Origin: an uncultured Parafilimonas sp.
GTDB lineage: Bacteria > Bacteroidota > Bacteroidia > Chitinophagales > Chitinophagaceae
DNA length: 64,000 bases
NCBI GenBank assembly: GCA_903882935.1
Contig: CAIRZB010000029.1
Coordinates: 62,001-126,000, forward strand
Direction: 5' to 3'
The number at the start of each line of letters is the position of its first letter. Within the stretch, counting starts at the first letter, position 1. Made by a program: the position numbers and the translations under genes. Positions 44,012 through 54,200 of the stretch are shown here, piece after piece. Under the pieces are notes generated by a model that was not told the DNA's origin, did no database searches, and saw nothing but the letters and a program-made list of their open reading frames with translations.

Positions 44012-44044
44012 AAAAATAGGGTAAGCGTTGCTTACCCTATTTTT
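44012..44044. terminator. Bidirectional terminator
   Basis: A 15-bp perfect stem (44012-44026 with 44030-44044) with a GTT loop has A and T runs at its ends, so it can act on both strands. It lies 9 bases after the stop of the minus-strand T9SS gene and 250 bases after the DoxX gene. Confidence 0.85.
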
Positions 44045-44052
44045 AGTACCAA

Positions 44053-44424
44053 TTATTTGATTACCTGAAATTTGCCGACATCTATTTTCTTTCCCGACTT
44101 ATCCCTGAGGTGAAAAACATAAATACCCCGGTAAAAGTCGTTATTCAGTGTAACAGTTAGCCGGTTGGCCGAAACAGGCATTTCAATAATTTTTCTTCCT
44201 GTAAAAGAATAAATCTCTAAAATATACGTTTTATCGATGTTATCAGGAAACTCAAAGTTTATGAACGAGGTTGCAGGGTTGGGGTAAAATTTTACCACCT
44301 TCACGTCATCAAAGTTAAAATCGTCCCTAAAACCACCGGCATGCACAAACCAACCCAGCACCAACAACACAATAGTGAGGCTGAGTTTTTTTAAATTGAA
44401 AGGTTTGTGTAAAAATGTTTTCAT
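44053..44424 (-). CDS. Small secreted protein consisting mainly of a T9SS type A sorting domain
   Basis: The 123-residue product has an N-terminal signal peptide (FNLKKLSLTIVLLVLGWFVHA) and then, almost at once, a type A T9SS C-terminal domain: VVKFYPNPATSFINFEFPDNIDKTYILEIYSFTGRKI, then GIYVFHLRDKSGKKIDVGKFQVIK. Type A tails normally target an attached enzyme to T9SS; here there is no room for a cargo domain between them (about 20 residues). It has its own promoter and a strong terminator. It could be a free-standing regulator or decoy of T9SS, or a remnant of a larger gene. Confidence 0.85.
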   Translation of the reverse strand: MKTFLHKPFNLKKLSLTIVLLVLGWFVHAGGFRDDFNFDDVKVVKFYPNPATSFINFEFPDNIDKTYILEIYSFTGRKIIEMPVSANRLTVTLNNDFYRGIYVFHLRDKSGKKIDVGKFQVIK

Positions 44425-44443
44425 GCTTTATTGTGCCAAAGTA

Positions 44444-44474
44444 CAAAATTAACCAAAATTTTCACTATTTCAAA
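44444..44474 (-). promoter_or_regulatory. Bacteroidota-type promoter for the small T9SS gene
   Basis: On the minus strand TTTG (44474-44471) and TAATTTTG (44451-44444, matching TAnnTTTG) are 19 bases apart. The start would fall about 10-15 bases before ATG 44424. Confidence 0.65.
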
Positions 44475-44494
44475 GTCCACCGATAAATATAAAC

Positions 44495-44968
44495 TTATTT
44501 TAAACTAGAAAGGATTGCCTGAATATTGTTAAAATTTGGTAAATCTCCGGGGGAAGCACAAATCTCTTGGTACTGTATTGCACCGTTTTTGTCTATCACA
44601 TAAGCGGCGCGTTTGCCCACACCTTCCATTTCAAATGCCGGAAAAATTTCGTACAAAGCATCATAAGCCTTGGTAACGGTACGGTTAAAGTCGCTCAGCA
44701 AGGCAAAATTTAGGCCTTGTTCGTCTTTAAATTTTTTAAGGGTAAACAATGAGTCAACCGAAATACCGAACACCACAGCATCGGTGCCGTTGTAAAATGC
44801 TATATTGTCTCTAATGCTGCAAAGCTCTGCGGTACAAACGCTTGTAAAGGCAAGCGGAAAAAATAGCAGCAAAACATTTTTGCCTTTGTAGTCTTCTAGC
44901 GATACTTTGTTTTTGTCAGTATCGTACAGTGTAAATCCCGGTGCCTCTTGCCCGATAATTAATGCCAT
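44495..44968 (-). CDS. Peroxiredoxin (AhpC/TSA family)
   Basis: The 157-residue thioredoxin-fold peroxidase reduces peroxides. It starts ALIIGQEAPGFTLYDTDKNKVSLEDYKGKNVLLLFFPLAFTSVCTAELCSIRD; the peroxidatic Cys is in the FPLAFTSVCTAEL motif, with another Cys five residues on (ELCS) and one near the C-terminus (EICASPG). The pattern fits AhpE/BCP-type atypical peroxiredoxins; the resolving Cys is not certain. ATG at 44968 matches the family start. It is upstream of the T9SS small gene on the same strand. Confidence 0.88.
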   Translation of the reverse strand: MALIIGQEAPGFTLYDTDKNKVSLEDYKGKNVLLLFFPLAFTSVCTAELCSIRDNIAFYNGTDAVVFGISVDSLFTLKKFKDEQGLNFALLSDFNRTVTKAYDALYEIFPAFEMEGVGKRAAYVIDKNGAIQYQEICASPGDLPNFNNIQAILSSLK

Positions 44969-45096
44969 GGTTAATTTTTTTTAAACGGTTAGTATTTAAG
45001 CTTCGCAAAATATAACATGCAAATTATTGCATACTTATTAAACAGCCACGTAAAAAAATTGTTCGGCTAAATTGTAATGCTGGTAAAAAGCAAATA

Positions 45097-46125
45097 TTAA
45101 AACCTTGGGCACAAATAACTTTCTTTTGTGGTGTTACCCCGGTCTAAAAAGCCCACATAGGTAACCGATAATTCAAAACCACCCCTCGACTGGCTTATTG
45201 TGTTAAGCGGAGAAACGTTGGCATCGTAACTAAGGCCAATTTGAAAAGGGTTGTAATCTAACTTAACAACGGGTATAAATGCATCTTTCCAACGCAAGTA
45301 TCCACCAAAATGTATGGTGTATTGGGGGTTTTCAAGGTCATCTCCAATTTTGTAAGAATACATGGCCCCGGCAATTGCTTCGGAATAACTGCCTTGCTGG
45401 CTATAGTCGGCATCTAAGGTTAAGTACGACTGGTCGCCCACACCAAATTTTACGCCGCCTGAAAAAACCAACTTGGGGTGCAATTCCACAGGCGGGTTGG
45501 TATAAAACGAGTTTCGCGGCCTATTAAAATGAAAGTAGGCAAGGCCAACAAAGTAATTGTCGTTTTTACTGTCGGCTATGGATGAGTTAAATGAAAGGCC
45601 TACGCTGCCATCCCAATAATGGTAGTTAAACTGTGTTAGCGATTCGCCATCACTCAACGACGGGTTAAATCCCTGGCCATCAAACTGATTGTTAGTGGTA
45701 ATCTTTGACCGGTTTATACTTTTGCTTACATAGCCGCCCATAAAACCCAGGGATAAGTATTTGTTTTTTTCGCCGCTCAACGCTTTATGGTAATTAACCA
45801 CTGGCAAAACATTAACCGTTGTAAAGTCGGTTGAGCCTGCTTTGTCATACAATATTTCACCCCCAATGGTTAAAAAATCATTGCTACGGCCTATCGGTTG
45901 CTTGTATTCCCCGTTAAACGATCCTGTTTGGTATGGGGTGGTAATACTTGCCCATTGGCTGCGGTATACACCCTGTATACGTACATCCCCTGCAAAAAGG
46001 CCCGCCAATGCGGGGTTGCGCAGCAGTGGCGCTTGAAAAAATTGAGAAAAATGCGGGTCCTGCCCAAACCCGTTAATAAGGAAGACAAACAATGCGATGC
46101 ATTTAAGTAAAATATTTTTCATCAT
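45097..46125 (-). CDS. T9SS membrane protein PorP/SprF family
   Basis: The 342-residue product has a signal peptide (LLKCIALFVFLINGFGQ) followed directly by DPHFSQFFQAPLLRNPALAGLFAGDVRIQGVYRSQWASITTPYQTGSFNGEY, the diagnostic N-terminus of PorP/SprF. The rest is an outer-membrane barrel rich in aromatic strands. In F. johnsoniae, SprF is needed for secretion of the type B cargo SprB, encoded beside it. Here the gene lies 95 bases downstream of two giant type B cargo genes, the same arrangement. It is likely cotranscribed with them. Confidence 0.92.
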   Translation of the reverse strand: MMKNILLKCIALFVFLINGFGQDPHFSQFFQAPLLRNPALAGLFAGDVRIQGVYRSQWASITTPYQTGSFNGEYKQPIGRSNDFLTIGGEILYDKAGSTDFTTVNVLPVVNYHKALSGEKNKYLSLGFMGGYVSKSINRSKITTNNQFDGQGFNPSLSDGESLTQFNYHYWDGSVGLSFNSSIADSKNDNYFVGLAYFHFNRPRNSFYTNPPVELHPKLVFSGGVKFGVGDQSYLTLDADYSQQGSYSEAIAGAMYSYKIGDDLENPQYTIHFGGYLRWKDAFIPVVKLDYNPFQIGLSYDANVSPLNTISQSRGGFELSVTYVGFLDRGNTTKESYLCPRF

Positions 46126-46219
46126 ACTGGATATTGGTAGTTGTAAAGATACTGCCTATGGCAGCCCTTTTATCCATGTTATAGTTCAAATTTTAATTAT
46201 AATACACTTAAAAATTCAT

Positions 46220-49200
46220 TTATCTAATTAACGTTATGCTTCCTTTCATCGGTATTATCGTGCTGTTGGTACAATAAACTTCAATTACATAAATATACAC
46301 ATCCGCAGGCGCGGGTTGGCCGTTGATGGTTCCGTCCCAACCGGTGCTAGGGTTATTAACAGCTACATTCCGCCGCTCAAAAACCAGCTGGCCCCAACGG
46401 TTAAAAACCTGCATGTTTTTAATGCTATACAAACCCACGCCGCGGGGGAAAAAATAATCGTTCGTGCCATCTCCATTTGGCGAAAACGTGTTGGGTATAA
46501 ATATGTTTTGGCTGTTGCATAATACGTGTACGGTCACAAAATCTGAACTGGTGCAGCCAAACTGGTTAAATACCCTCTCTTCGTAACGGGTTGTTTGCGC
46601 TGGCGTTAAAGTTGGCTGTGCACAAGTGCCGCATGAAACACCAGCCAATGGCAGCCATTGCCATTTTATTACGTCGGGCGATGTGGTGGATGCTGGCAGG
46701 TAATTAGAACCAGCCAAAATGGTAACAGAGGTATCCTTAAGCTTTACGCTTGGGTTTGCGCCAACATTTACGGCAACAAAAAAAGTATCAGCTACGCATT
46801 TTTTGGCATCATACCCTATTAATGTATAGGTGGTACTTACCAATGGCGATGCAACAGGGTTTGCGATATTGGCATTGCTTAACCCAGTTGAGGGTTGCCA
46901 AATATATGTACTTGCACCTGCCGCAGAAAGCGTAACCGACTGGCCTGTACAAATCTTATACACCTGTGGAACGGCCATTTTAAAGGGTGCTACAATTGGC
47001 AGATAGATGGAGTCTTTTGCATAACAGCCGCCTACATCGGTGCCAGTAACATAATACCATGTATTTGCTATTGGCGTGGCCGTTACAGTATCACAAGTAA
47101 AACAGCTAAGGGTTGGGTTTGCCGCCCATAAATAACTATCTGCACCTATTACTGTGAGGACTATATTTTGCCCACGGCAAACTGGAGTGTCAATACCTGT
47201 GCTGATGTGCAGCTTGGGTACTTGCGACACTATGGTAGTGCCTGTAGCGGTGTCGGTACAGCCAAATTCGTTTGTTGCAGAAAGCGTTATATTGAAATGG
47301 CCCGTTTGTGTGTATATGTAAGCTGGGTTTTGTTGCGTGGATGAATCGTTGGTGCCAAATTTCCAAAGCCAGCGAATGGCACTTGGTGGCAGGTTGTTAT
47401 TAAAGGCCGAAAAATTTGCGGTTGCATTTACACAAACTTGTGCTGGTATGGTGGCTTTTAATACAGGCGATTGGTGTATAGTTACATTAACGGGCAAAGA
47501 ATCTGCAATGGCGCAACCAAATTTAGTGGTTATATTAACCCTAACCGTTTTTATGCCTGTTGAATAATAGTAATGGGCTGGTGCTGATTGGGTTGATACA
47601 GACCCATCACCAAAGTTCCACAGGATAGACGAAAGGCTATCGTTTATAACGATGGAATTGTTATTGAATGAAACCAATGCCGAGTCACACCCCGGGTTTG
47701 GTGTTGCTGTAAAGCCATTTGTAATGCCAATTACACGTAAGGTGTCCAAGGTATTTACAAGGGTAACATTACACCCGGCAGAGTCGGTGACCAATACTTT
47801 TGGTAGGTAGAAGCCTGGTGCGGAATAAGCATGGCTTCTAGTTAAAATGTTTGAGGAGTCGGTGTTGCCATCTGCAAAATCCCAAACACATTTAGCAATA
47901 TTGTTGCCCGTAACAACAAATGTTGCTTTTTCATTATTGCATAAAACAAGAGGGGAGTATTTTATTGAACCCGAGGGTCCTTTTACCACAATGGTTTTAC
48001 TTGCAGTATCATTACAGCCACCATGGCCTTGCGCAACCAATTGAAGTTTATAGGTGCCTGCATTTGAATAGTAGTGCACCGGGTCCAAGACATTAGATGT
48101 GTTTACATCCCCAAAATCCCAAGTTAAAAAGTTATAATCCAGCGATGTGTTTATGGGCATAACTTTTAGCGGGGGGCATAATCCAAAAGTATCCACAACG
48201 GTAAAACTTGCTTTGGGGTTAGCAATTCTGAGAAAATTAGCTTTTTTCAAGCTATCGGAACAACCATATTGGTCGGTAATATTTAACGCGACAGAATAAA
48301 CACCTTTGTTAAGATACTGGTGTTGCGGCGATGATTTGGTTGAAGTGTTGCCGTCGCCGAAATCCCACTGATACGATAAAAATACACCGGTGGATGAGTC
48401 GGCAAAGTTAAAGCCGGAGCCCAGGCATTTTATGGTATCTAAAACGCTAAAATTAGCCACAGGCTTGGGTGTAAATAGATTGTATTTCATTGCCGTGTCG
48501 TAGCAGCCATAACTGTCAAATACCTTTAGTTTAGCCTTAAAAGTGCCTGCACTGCTATACTTATGGGTAAAAGGCGGAGCGTTAAAAGTGGCAGTATCGC
48601 CGTCCCCAAAATCCCAATACCATTTATTAAGCGGGTGCAAGCCGTCGGTTACTGAAGAATCGCTGAACGTTACCGTGGTATTTATACACGTAGTATTAGT
48701 GTTGGAAAACGAGGCCGTGGGGCCAAATACTTTGAGCGAAAACCCTGGCATTTTTATAGTGTCCTTGCAGCCATTGTTTAAATACAATACTAAGTAGGGA
48801 GTGTAGGTAAAGGGAAAGCGATACTTGTGCGTTGCGCTGGGTGTGTTAATATTAAACGCAGTGGTTCCGCCATCACCAAAATTCCAAAAAAACAAATCAA
48901 TATTCCCGATACTGTCATAATTTTTTGCAGTAAACTGCACAGTGTCATACCTACAGATACTGTCTTTGGGAAGGGAATAGGTGAAATACGGTATTTGCCC
49001 AACTACCGTTACCGGTATAACTGTTGTATCAACACAAGTGCCATTGGTAACAGTTAGCTTAACATTATAAGTGCCAGACTTTTTATATGTATAAGGTGGG
49101 TTTTGCAGTTTGGAGGTTTGCCCATCGCCAAAATCCCAATTCCAAGTGGATGCACCAATTGAATAATCAGAAAATGCAACAGAAAGGCTTTGTTTACAAA

Positions 49201-51025
49201 GATACTTAACGCTAAAAATTGCAAACGGCGGTTTTATAGCAATAAATTTATTTTGCTTTAAGGTATCGGAACAGCCGCTGTTTGTAACAATTAGGGTAAC
49301 ATTAAAATACCCAGTATCAGCATATATATGTGTTGGGTTGCTAACATTACTTGTGGCACCATCGCCAAAATTCCAAAACCACGCATCTATGTTTCCTGCA
49401 CTTTTATCAGTAAAATTCACTAAAGAGTCAGCACAGTTGCTTAGCGGGCTGGCAGTAAAATTTGCGGTAGGCTTATTGCCAATTTTTACGGCTTGTGTAA
49501 AAGTAGCAGAATCTGTGCAGCCTGTTACAGTAACCACTTTTAGGGTAACGTTATAACTACCCAGTGCAGTATATGTATGCGTTGGGCTTTTGGTATTTGA
49601 CACCGCAGTGCCGTCGCCAAACCCCCAAATATACTTTGCTACTGTTTCGCCCGATGAAACAGCGGCCTTAAAATTTACCACATCCGGCACGCACCCTTTA
49701 AAGGGCAAATTGGCAATACTATCAATTTTAGGTGGGCCTAACCGAACGTAATTTTTTGCATACAATGTGTCGCTGCAACCGGCAGTGTTTTGGGCAATTT
49801 CCATTACGGTATAGCTGCCTGGATATTTGTAAACATGTAAAGGGTTGTGTTGGTTAGATGTTTGAAAGTCACCAAAATTCCAACTGATGATAATGCCGTC
49901 TACCGAGGTGTTTTGAAACTGTACGTTTCCTGGCAACGCGCAAGAATTTCGGTTGCCAGTCGAGGTGAAGCTTGCAGTTGGCTTGCCTGTTACCTTAAAA
50001 TATTTTGTAACACTATCCTTACAAGCCCCAAAATTTGTTACCAACTTAACAGGGTAGCTGCCTGCCGCCCCAAATATATGCAATACATTTTCCCCAGATG
50101 CGGAAAAACCATCACCAAAAGACCATGTTGCTGAAATGGGCTTTGGCAGGGAATTATCGGTAAAAAATGCAGGCGATTTTTCGCAGGAGCTAGAAGAAAG
50201 AATAAAGTCAGACGTAACAGTGCCAATAGAAATTGATTTTGTAACAGTATCCCTACAGCCGCCTTTTGTTATAGCTATTAGCTGAACGCTGTATATGCCT
50301 TTTGCCTTGTAAGTATACAATGGGCTGGCTGAGCTGGAGGCTCCTCCATCACCAAAATACCATTGGTAATTTACCGTATTTACAGCGGCAGTATTATTAT
50401 TAAACGTAACCAGGGTAGGTGCGGTACAGGAGTTTGTATACGAATAATCGAAACTGGGGTTAAATACGCCATCGGTGTTTACAACGGCTTGCTTTTGTAA
50501 AAAGTTACTGCATCCACCTGGGTCTGTTACTTTTAGGGTTACACTAAAGCTGCCCACTGCAATGTATTTATGTAACGGGTTTTGCACGGAGTCTGACTGG
50601 CCGTCGCCAAAATCCCATGTCCATTTTGTGATAGCACCCAATTTATCGGTGGATTTATCTGTAAAATGTACGGCTAAAGGAATGCAGCCATTGGTGGTAT
50701 CAACGTCAAAATTGACCAAAGGCTTATCGTAAACCGTAATTAGCCCCACCTTAGCGATAGAGTCGGTACCATTGGCATTAGTTACTGTAAGCCTAACGGT
50801 GTAAATACCAGGTGTTGAATAAATGGCACCAGGATTTTTATTGGTCGACTTGTTGCCATTGCCAAAATCCCACTCCCAGTTTTGCGGTAAACCTGTGGAA
50901 GAATCAGTAAACTGAACAACCAAAGGGCTACAACCTGCTATTACTGATGGGGTGAAATTTGCCTTTGGTTGGGCAAAACAAAAAAGATTGCACAGCACTA
51001 ACACACTTAATAAGCAGCCACGCAT
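46220..51025 (-). CDS. Giant PKD-repeat surface protein with T9SS type B sorting domain (paralogue 1)
   Basis: The protein of about 1,601 residues starts at ATG 51025 (MRGCLLSVLVLCNLFCFAQ), with a signal peptide. I count about 15 PKD domains, each marked by a W-x-F-G-D-G motif (WEWDFGNG, WTWDFGDG, WYWDFGDG) and a Y-x-x-x-G-x-Y-x-V strand. After the last PKD come three cysteine-containing Ig-like segments (PVCRGQNIVLTV, KICTGQSVTLSAAG). It ends in FIPNTFSPNGDGTNDYFFPRGVG and FNRWGQLVFERR, the gliding-motility-associated (CHU_C) type B T9SS tail. Likely a surface adhesin or motility protein, like SprB. It is a paralogue of the next gene. Confidence 0.93.
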   Translation of the reverse strand: MRGCLLSVLVLCNLFCFAQPKANFTPSVIAGCSPLVVQFTDSSTGLPQNWEWDFGNGNKSTNKNPGAIYSTPGIYTVRLTVTNANGTDSIAKVGLITVYDKPLVNFDVDTTNGCIPLAVHFTDKSTDKLGAITKWTWDFGDGQSDSVQNPLHKYIAVGSFSVTLKVTDPGGCSNFLQKQAVVNTDGVFNPSFDYSYTNSCTAPTLVTFNNNTAAVNTVNYQWYFGDGGASSSASPLYTYKAKGIYSVQLIAITKGGCRDTVTKSISIGTVTSDFILSSSSCEKSPAFFTDNSLPKPISATWSFGDGFSASGENVLHIFGAAGSYPVKLVTNFGACKDSVTKYFKVTGKPTASFTSTGNRNSCALPGNVQFQNTSVDGIIISWNFGDFQTSNQHNPLHVYKYPGSYTVMEIAQNTAGCSDTLYAKNYVRLGPPKIDSIANLPFKGCVPDVVNFKAAVSSGETVAKYIWGFGDGTAVSNTKSPTHTYTALGSYNVTLKVVTVTGCTDSATFTQAVKIGNKPTANFTASPLSNCADSLVNFTDKSAGNIDAWFWNFGDGATSNVSNPTHIYADTGYFNVTLIVTNSGCSDTLKQNKFIAIKPPFAIFSVKYLCKQSLSVAFSDYSIGASTWNWDFGDGQTSKLQNPPYTYKKSGTYNVKLTVTNGTCVDTTVIPVTVVGQIPYFTYSLPKDSICRYDTVQFTAKNYDSIGNIDLFFWNFGDGGTTAFNINTPSATHKYRFPFTYTPYLVLYLNNGCKDTIKMPGFSLKVFGPTASFSNTNTTCINTTVTFSDSSVTDGLHPLNKWYWDFGDGDTATFNAPPFTHKYSSAGTFKAKLKVFDSYGCYDTAMKYNLFTPKPVANFSVLDTIKCLGSGFNFADSSTGVFLSYQWDFGDGNTSTKSSPQHQYLNKGVYSVALNITDQYGCSDSLKKANFLRIANPKASFTVVDTFGLCPPLKVMPINTSLDYNFLTWDFGDVNTSNVLDPVHYYSNAGTYKLQLVAQGHGGCNDTASKTIVVKGPSGSIKYSPLVLCNNEKATFVVTGNNIAKCVWDFADGNTDSSNILTRSHAYSAPGFYLPKVLVTDSAGCNVTLVNTLDTLRVIGITNGFTATPNPGCDSALVSFNNNSIVINDSLSSILWNFGDGSVSTQSAPAHYYYSTGIKTVRVNITTKFGCAIADSLPVNVTIHQSPVLKATIPAQVCVNATANFSAFNNNLPPSAIRWLWKFGTNDSSTQQNPAYIYTQTGHFNITLSATNEFGCTDTATGTTIVSQVPKLHISTGIDTPVCRGQNIVLTVIGADSYLWAANPTLSCFTCDTVTATPIANTWYYVTGTDVGGCYAKDSIYLPIVAPFKMAVPQVYKICTGQSVTLSAAGASTYIWQPSTGLSNANIANPVASPLVSTTYTLIGYDAKKCVADTFFVAVNVGANPSVKLKDTSVTILAGSNYLPASTTSPDVIKWQWLPLAGVSCGTCAQPTLTPAQTTRYEERVFNQFGCTSSDFVTVHVLCNSQNIFIPNTFSPNGDGTNDYFFPRGVGLYSIKNMQVFNRWGQLVFERRNVAVNNPSTGWDGTINGQPAPADVYIYVIEVYCTNSTIIPMKGSITLIR

Positions 51026-51237
51026 ATTGTATACTGGTTTTTCAAAAATACTGGTTTCAAACACAGTTGCAAAAAAAAGGCCAAGCTGCTTTTTTTAAAC
51101 TATTTTTTAAAAAAAAGGGTACTTTTTTTCGAAACTAAACAAAGCCAAAAAAATTTCGCCCGAAAGTATGTGTTTTTTATCCAAGCTTTTCAAAAATCAG
51201 CATAGTTTTTATTTATATTTCATTAAAAGCCAATAAT

Positions 51238-54200
51238 TTACCGCAAAAGTGTCACGTTTCCTTTAACGGGAACAATGGTGTTATTTACACACAGCACTTC
51301 AATAACATAAACATACACATCCGATGGTGCTATTTTGCCATTTACAGTTCCGTTCCACCCATCGCCCGGGCTATTAGAGCCGGCATTTAGGCGTTCAAAT
51401 ACCAATTGCCCCCAACGGTTGAATATCCTGAAAGACTTTATGTTGTATATGCCGGTACCCCTGGCGTAAAAAATGTCGTTAACGCCATCGCCGTTGGGCG
51501 AAAATGTATTGGGTACATAAACATTGGTGCCACTGCATATAACCGTAACTGCAACCTGCGCCCTAGTTACGCAAGCACCGTCGTTGGCTGCTACAACAGT
51601 GTAGGTTACGCTTTCCCTAGGCTGGGCAATTGGGTTGGCCGCATTTGGGTTATTAAGCCACATGGCAGGTGTCCATTTCCATTTAGTAACATCAGGTGAG
51701 TTAATAGTGCCTAATTGAACTGCACTACCCGCAGCCGCTGTAACGGCTTTTTCCGTAACCTGCATTTCTGGCACCGGGTAAACTTTTACCTTTATGGTGG
51801 CAGAATCGGCAAAACAGTTATTGTTGGCGTACCCAATAACTTTATAGGTAATTGCTGTATCTTTTGAGGCAAAAAATGTTGGCTGGGCCGTGCTCGCATC
51901 GCTCAAATATATCGCCGGAAGCCATTTGTAGCTTTGCGCACCAGATGCTAAAAGTTTTTTTGAATTACCGTTGCATAGGGTATCGCTGCCAGATACTGAT
52001 ATTTTTACGGGTTGTGTTACTGCAACCAGCACAGAGTCTTTCGCAGTGCAGCCAAATTGGTCAGTACCAGTAACGGTATACAAAGTTGTACTGTCGGCAA
52101 TGGCCAATGGGCTGCCGCACTTAGTGCAACTTAACGATGCTTCACTGTTCCATATATATGTAGCTGCGCCGGTGGCTGTGAGGCGTATAATACTGTTACG
52201 GCATATACTGGTGTCATTTGGGGTTTTTACAATAGGCGCGGCATGTAATACAACTGTTGTTGAGGCTTTGCCCCAGCACCCGCTGGTGCCCGTGGCGGTT
52301 ACCGTAACATTATAACTACCGGCATTATTGTACGATTTGGTATATTGGGTTTGGGTGGTGGCGGTGTCACCATTCCCAAAATCCCATTTCCAAGATATTG
52401 CCTCGTTGCTTGCTTTTACAATTACTGCGTTAAGGGGTACGGTGGCAGGTGCGCAAAATGAGGTACTGCCTTTAATACCAACTACGGGGGATAAAGCAAT
52501 TTTTACCGGCGTGGGTATATTTTGGGTATCAGTACAGCCGTTCACTGTTATGTCAATAAGCCTTGCATAGTACGTTCCGGCAGTATTGTAAGTATGGGCC
52601 AATACACTTCCGTATCCGTAGGTGTTGTCGCCAAAAGCCCAATAGCTTGATTTTATGGCATCATTGGTTATGGAAGTGTCTCTAAAATTTATTATTCCAG
52701 AATCACATATAATAGGGTTATCAATTACTCCGGCAGCCTTAATTCCGTACACTTTAAGGGTATCAAGGCCTTTAATAGGCACCTTACAGCCTTCTGCATC
52801 TATTAAAATTAATTTAGGCACATAAAAGCCGGGTTGGTAAAGGTGGCTGGTGGTATCTGTATTGGTGGTATTGGTTATGCCATCGCTATAATCCCATAAA
52901 AATTGAACTGCTGTTTTTGATGATGCGGATATTTTTTGGTTAAATGGGTAGCACGCGGGGGTATTGTTATAAGCAAGTTTGCCCGTAGGCCCTTTTACGG
53001 TTATTGTTTTAACTGCGCTGTCTACGCAGCCGCCGTTGCCACTTACCATAACCTTTGCAGTGTATACACCTGGGCTTGTGTAAACATGTTGCGGCGACAT
53101 ATTGGTTGAGGTATTGGCATCACCAAAGCTCCATTGAACGTTTACATAGTTTATTGATTGGTTTGAAAAACTAACATTTAACGGAGGGCAGGTAGTAAAT
53201 GAATCGCTAAGGGCAAATGTGGCTGCGGGTTTAAACATACGAACGCTGCTGCCTATGGCAGTGTCTTTACAGTTATTAACATCAGTAATGTATAAATGGG
53301 GCTTGTAGTCACCTTGTGCAGCATATACATGCAAAGTGTTGGCATCTACTGCTTGGCTGCCATCGCCAAAATCCCATTTATAGGTTAGTGTATTGCCGGC
53401 AGAGGTGTTCGTAAATGCCACTTGCTTGCCGGGGCAAACCATTGTATCGGATAGCTTAAAACTGGCATGGGGGTGGGTAATTAAAATTGGTTTGGCAAAT
53501 GCGCTGTCGCTGCAACCAATGTTGTCTGTTACAGTTAATAGAGTAGTGAAAAGCCCTGTATTGTTGTAGTTATGGGCAAATGGCTTTTTGGCTGGGTAGG
53601 TAACCACATTGCTGTCGCCAAAATTAAATTTCCAAGCTGTAATTTGGTGTACCCCATCCCAAATGGAAGAATCACTAAAATTAATTAAGCCATTTTTACA
53701 AGCACCGGTTTGCTCGGCAGTAATTTTTACATGCGGCCCAAATACTGACAATTGGTAAGGATTTTTCAGCGTTTCACGGCAACCCAAAATGTCTTTTACT
53801 ACTGCATATATTGCATATTTACCGTTAACTGCATACGTATAAGTGGCATCGCTGTTTTGCGGCTGTATTAATACTGTACCATTATTGCCCATCGTCCACC
53901 AAGTGGTATCTATATTTGCATTGTTAACGCCAGTAACGGCTAGGTTTATTGTTGCATTTCGGCATAAAATGGAATCTATTAAGCTAATTTTTCCCTGTTC
54001 ATCCACCACTTTTACAGTTTGTTCCACTTTAAAATTGCACACACCATTACTAACATAAAGCGATGTTTTATAAGTGCCTGGGCTACTGTATAGGTGTACC
54101 GGGTTGGCTGAGTTGTCTGTAGTGCCGTCGCCAAAACTCCAGGTGCGCGTAAAATCTTCAATACTGCTGTTGGTAAAACGTACTGACTTTTTGTTTACGC

